DNA of 64,000 nt. Origin: Macrosoma leucophasiata (taxonomy: Eukaryota > Arthropoda > Insecta > Lepidoptera > Hedylidae). This document shows positions 63,306 through 64,000 of the stretch, piece after piece. Where the stretch lies: NCBI GenBank assembly GCA_036365455.1, contig JAWQUS010000023.1:9114001-9178000 (forward strand), in the 5' to 3' direction. The position numbers and the translations under genes were made by a program. The notes below the pieces were generated by a model. The model ran no database searches and was not told the origin of the DNA. It saw nothing but the letters and a program-made list of their open reading frames with translations. Positions within the stretch are counted from its first letter, which is position 1, and the number at the start of each line of letters is the position of its first letter.

Positions 63306-64000
63306 AGTCATTCTCTCTAGGTAGCTTATAATCCGACAATGCAAAAGTGTCCTTGTAGACCAATTTGAAATAAATTATTTGAATGTTGAATACGGTGTTC
63401 AGTTTTAATCACATGAATTTGACTATGAATAAAAAAGTAATGACGAAGGGGGGAATGATTATAATGAAGGAACTTGTAGGGAAGATACAAACATACCTAA
63501 ATAATGTAATTTACATGCTCAACATTTTGTTTGGAGTTTAACTGTATATTTGATTAATTATTCAAAACACTTGTGTTTATGACAATTAATATTTGCACAA
63601 ATCGTGACAATTAACAAAAAATACAGTTCTTTTAGACACTATGGTATATGCAAGAAATTGACTATAACAGTAAAACACATCAAATATCCTGCAACAAAAT
63701 ATCGAGTTCTAAAATATATTTCTTTATTCTAACTTCGTGGATTGTGCACAAAAAATAACGATTGCCTTTCGCAGTAAATTTATGTTAATTACTTTGTCAG
63801 TGAATATGTGAAAAGTATACTATTTTTAAATCAGCGAAGAGCTCGTTATGAAAGTAAGTTCGCTAGACGTCGCAATACGTCTTTTAAAGTGCAAAGTAAA
63901 TAATAATTATGTTAGGTGAATGATCAGAAATTACTTTAATATTAACGAGAAGTGGGTAACAGTCAAAAGGGTAATGTAGATGTCGTCTTGTTTTTATTGT
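63306..64000. other. Window end, nothing recognised
   Basis: AT-rich sequence after the second TIR element copy, without ORF or repeat that I can name. Confidence 0.45.

Overview
The window reads as nuclear DNA of a lepidopteran insect (moth or butterfly). It is AT-rich and holds one spliced gene with a typical insect intron pattern. It also carries three eukaryotic nuclear tRNA genes, a mariner element, and a dense load of short interspersed repeats, MITEs and 5'-truncated LINEs of types common in Lepidoptera. The assignment rests on sequence character and remembered repeat motifs; no search was run. | The only protein-coding host gene I can support is a nine-coding-exon gene on the + strand (coding 15292-34701, with a UTR exon junction at 15173). 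Joining the exons by splice sites and phase gives an uninterrupted 1248-residue reading frame (3747 nt including the stop). The product is a predicted type I membrane protein: signal peptide, cysteine-containing ectodomain of about 225 residues, one membrane span near residues 261-286, and a disordered cytoplasmic tail of about 960 residues. Architecture and remembered similarity suggest the Drosophila shavenoid (sha/kojak) family, which acts in actin-based cuticular hair formation. That name is tentative; the exon model itself is firm. | Layout: 1-15 kb is intergenic or upstream, with a broken mariner (1715-2979), a LINE relic (5430-5891), a large inverted repeat (8272-9001) and scattered repeats. 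15-35 kb is the gene. Its four introns of 500 bp and more are filled with repeats (including a 1.55 kb terminal-inverted-repeat element and a tRNA-Glu gene on the opposite strand), and its last four introns are short. 35-64 kb has no recognised protein gene. It carries tRNA-Ile (37007-37080), tRNA-Leu (47931-48012), retrotransposon relics (45.1-45.7, 47.0-47.4, 48.7-50.3 and 50.4-51.1 kb), many copies of one short interspersed family (Rep-A), a 122-bp tandem repeat (55862-56207) and a second inverted copy of the 1.55 kb element (61747-63301). | Most notable observations: (1) the end of coding exon 2, with its splice donor, is duplicated downstream so that the second donor would add exactly 42 in-frame codons with no stop; (2) two loci carry inserts of only about 21-24 bp flanked by 7-bp direct repeats, matching the left end of a 213-bp element also present; (3) three splice acceptors of the gene have a transposable element ending within about 50 nt upstream; (4) a 25-codon upstream ORF overlaps the main start codon as ATGA; (5) there is a near-perfect 21-bp hairpin downstream of the stop codon, probably in the 3' UTR.
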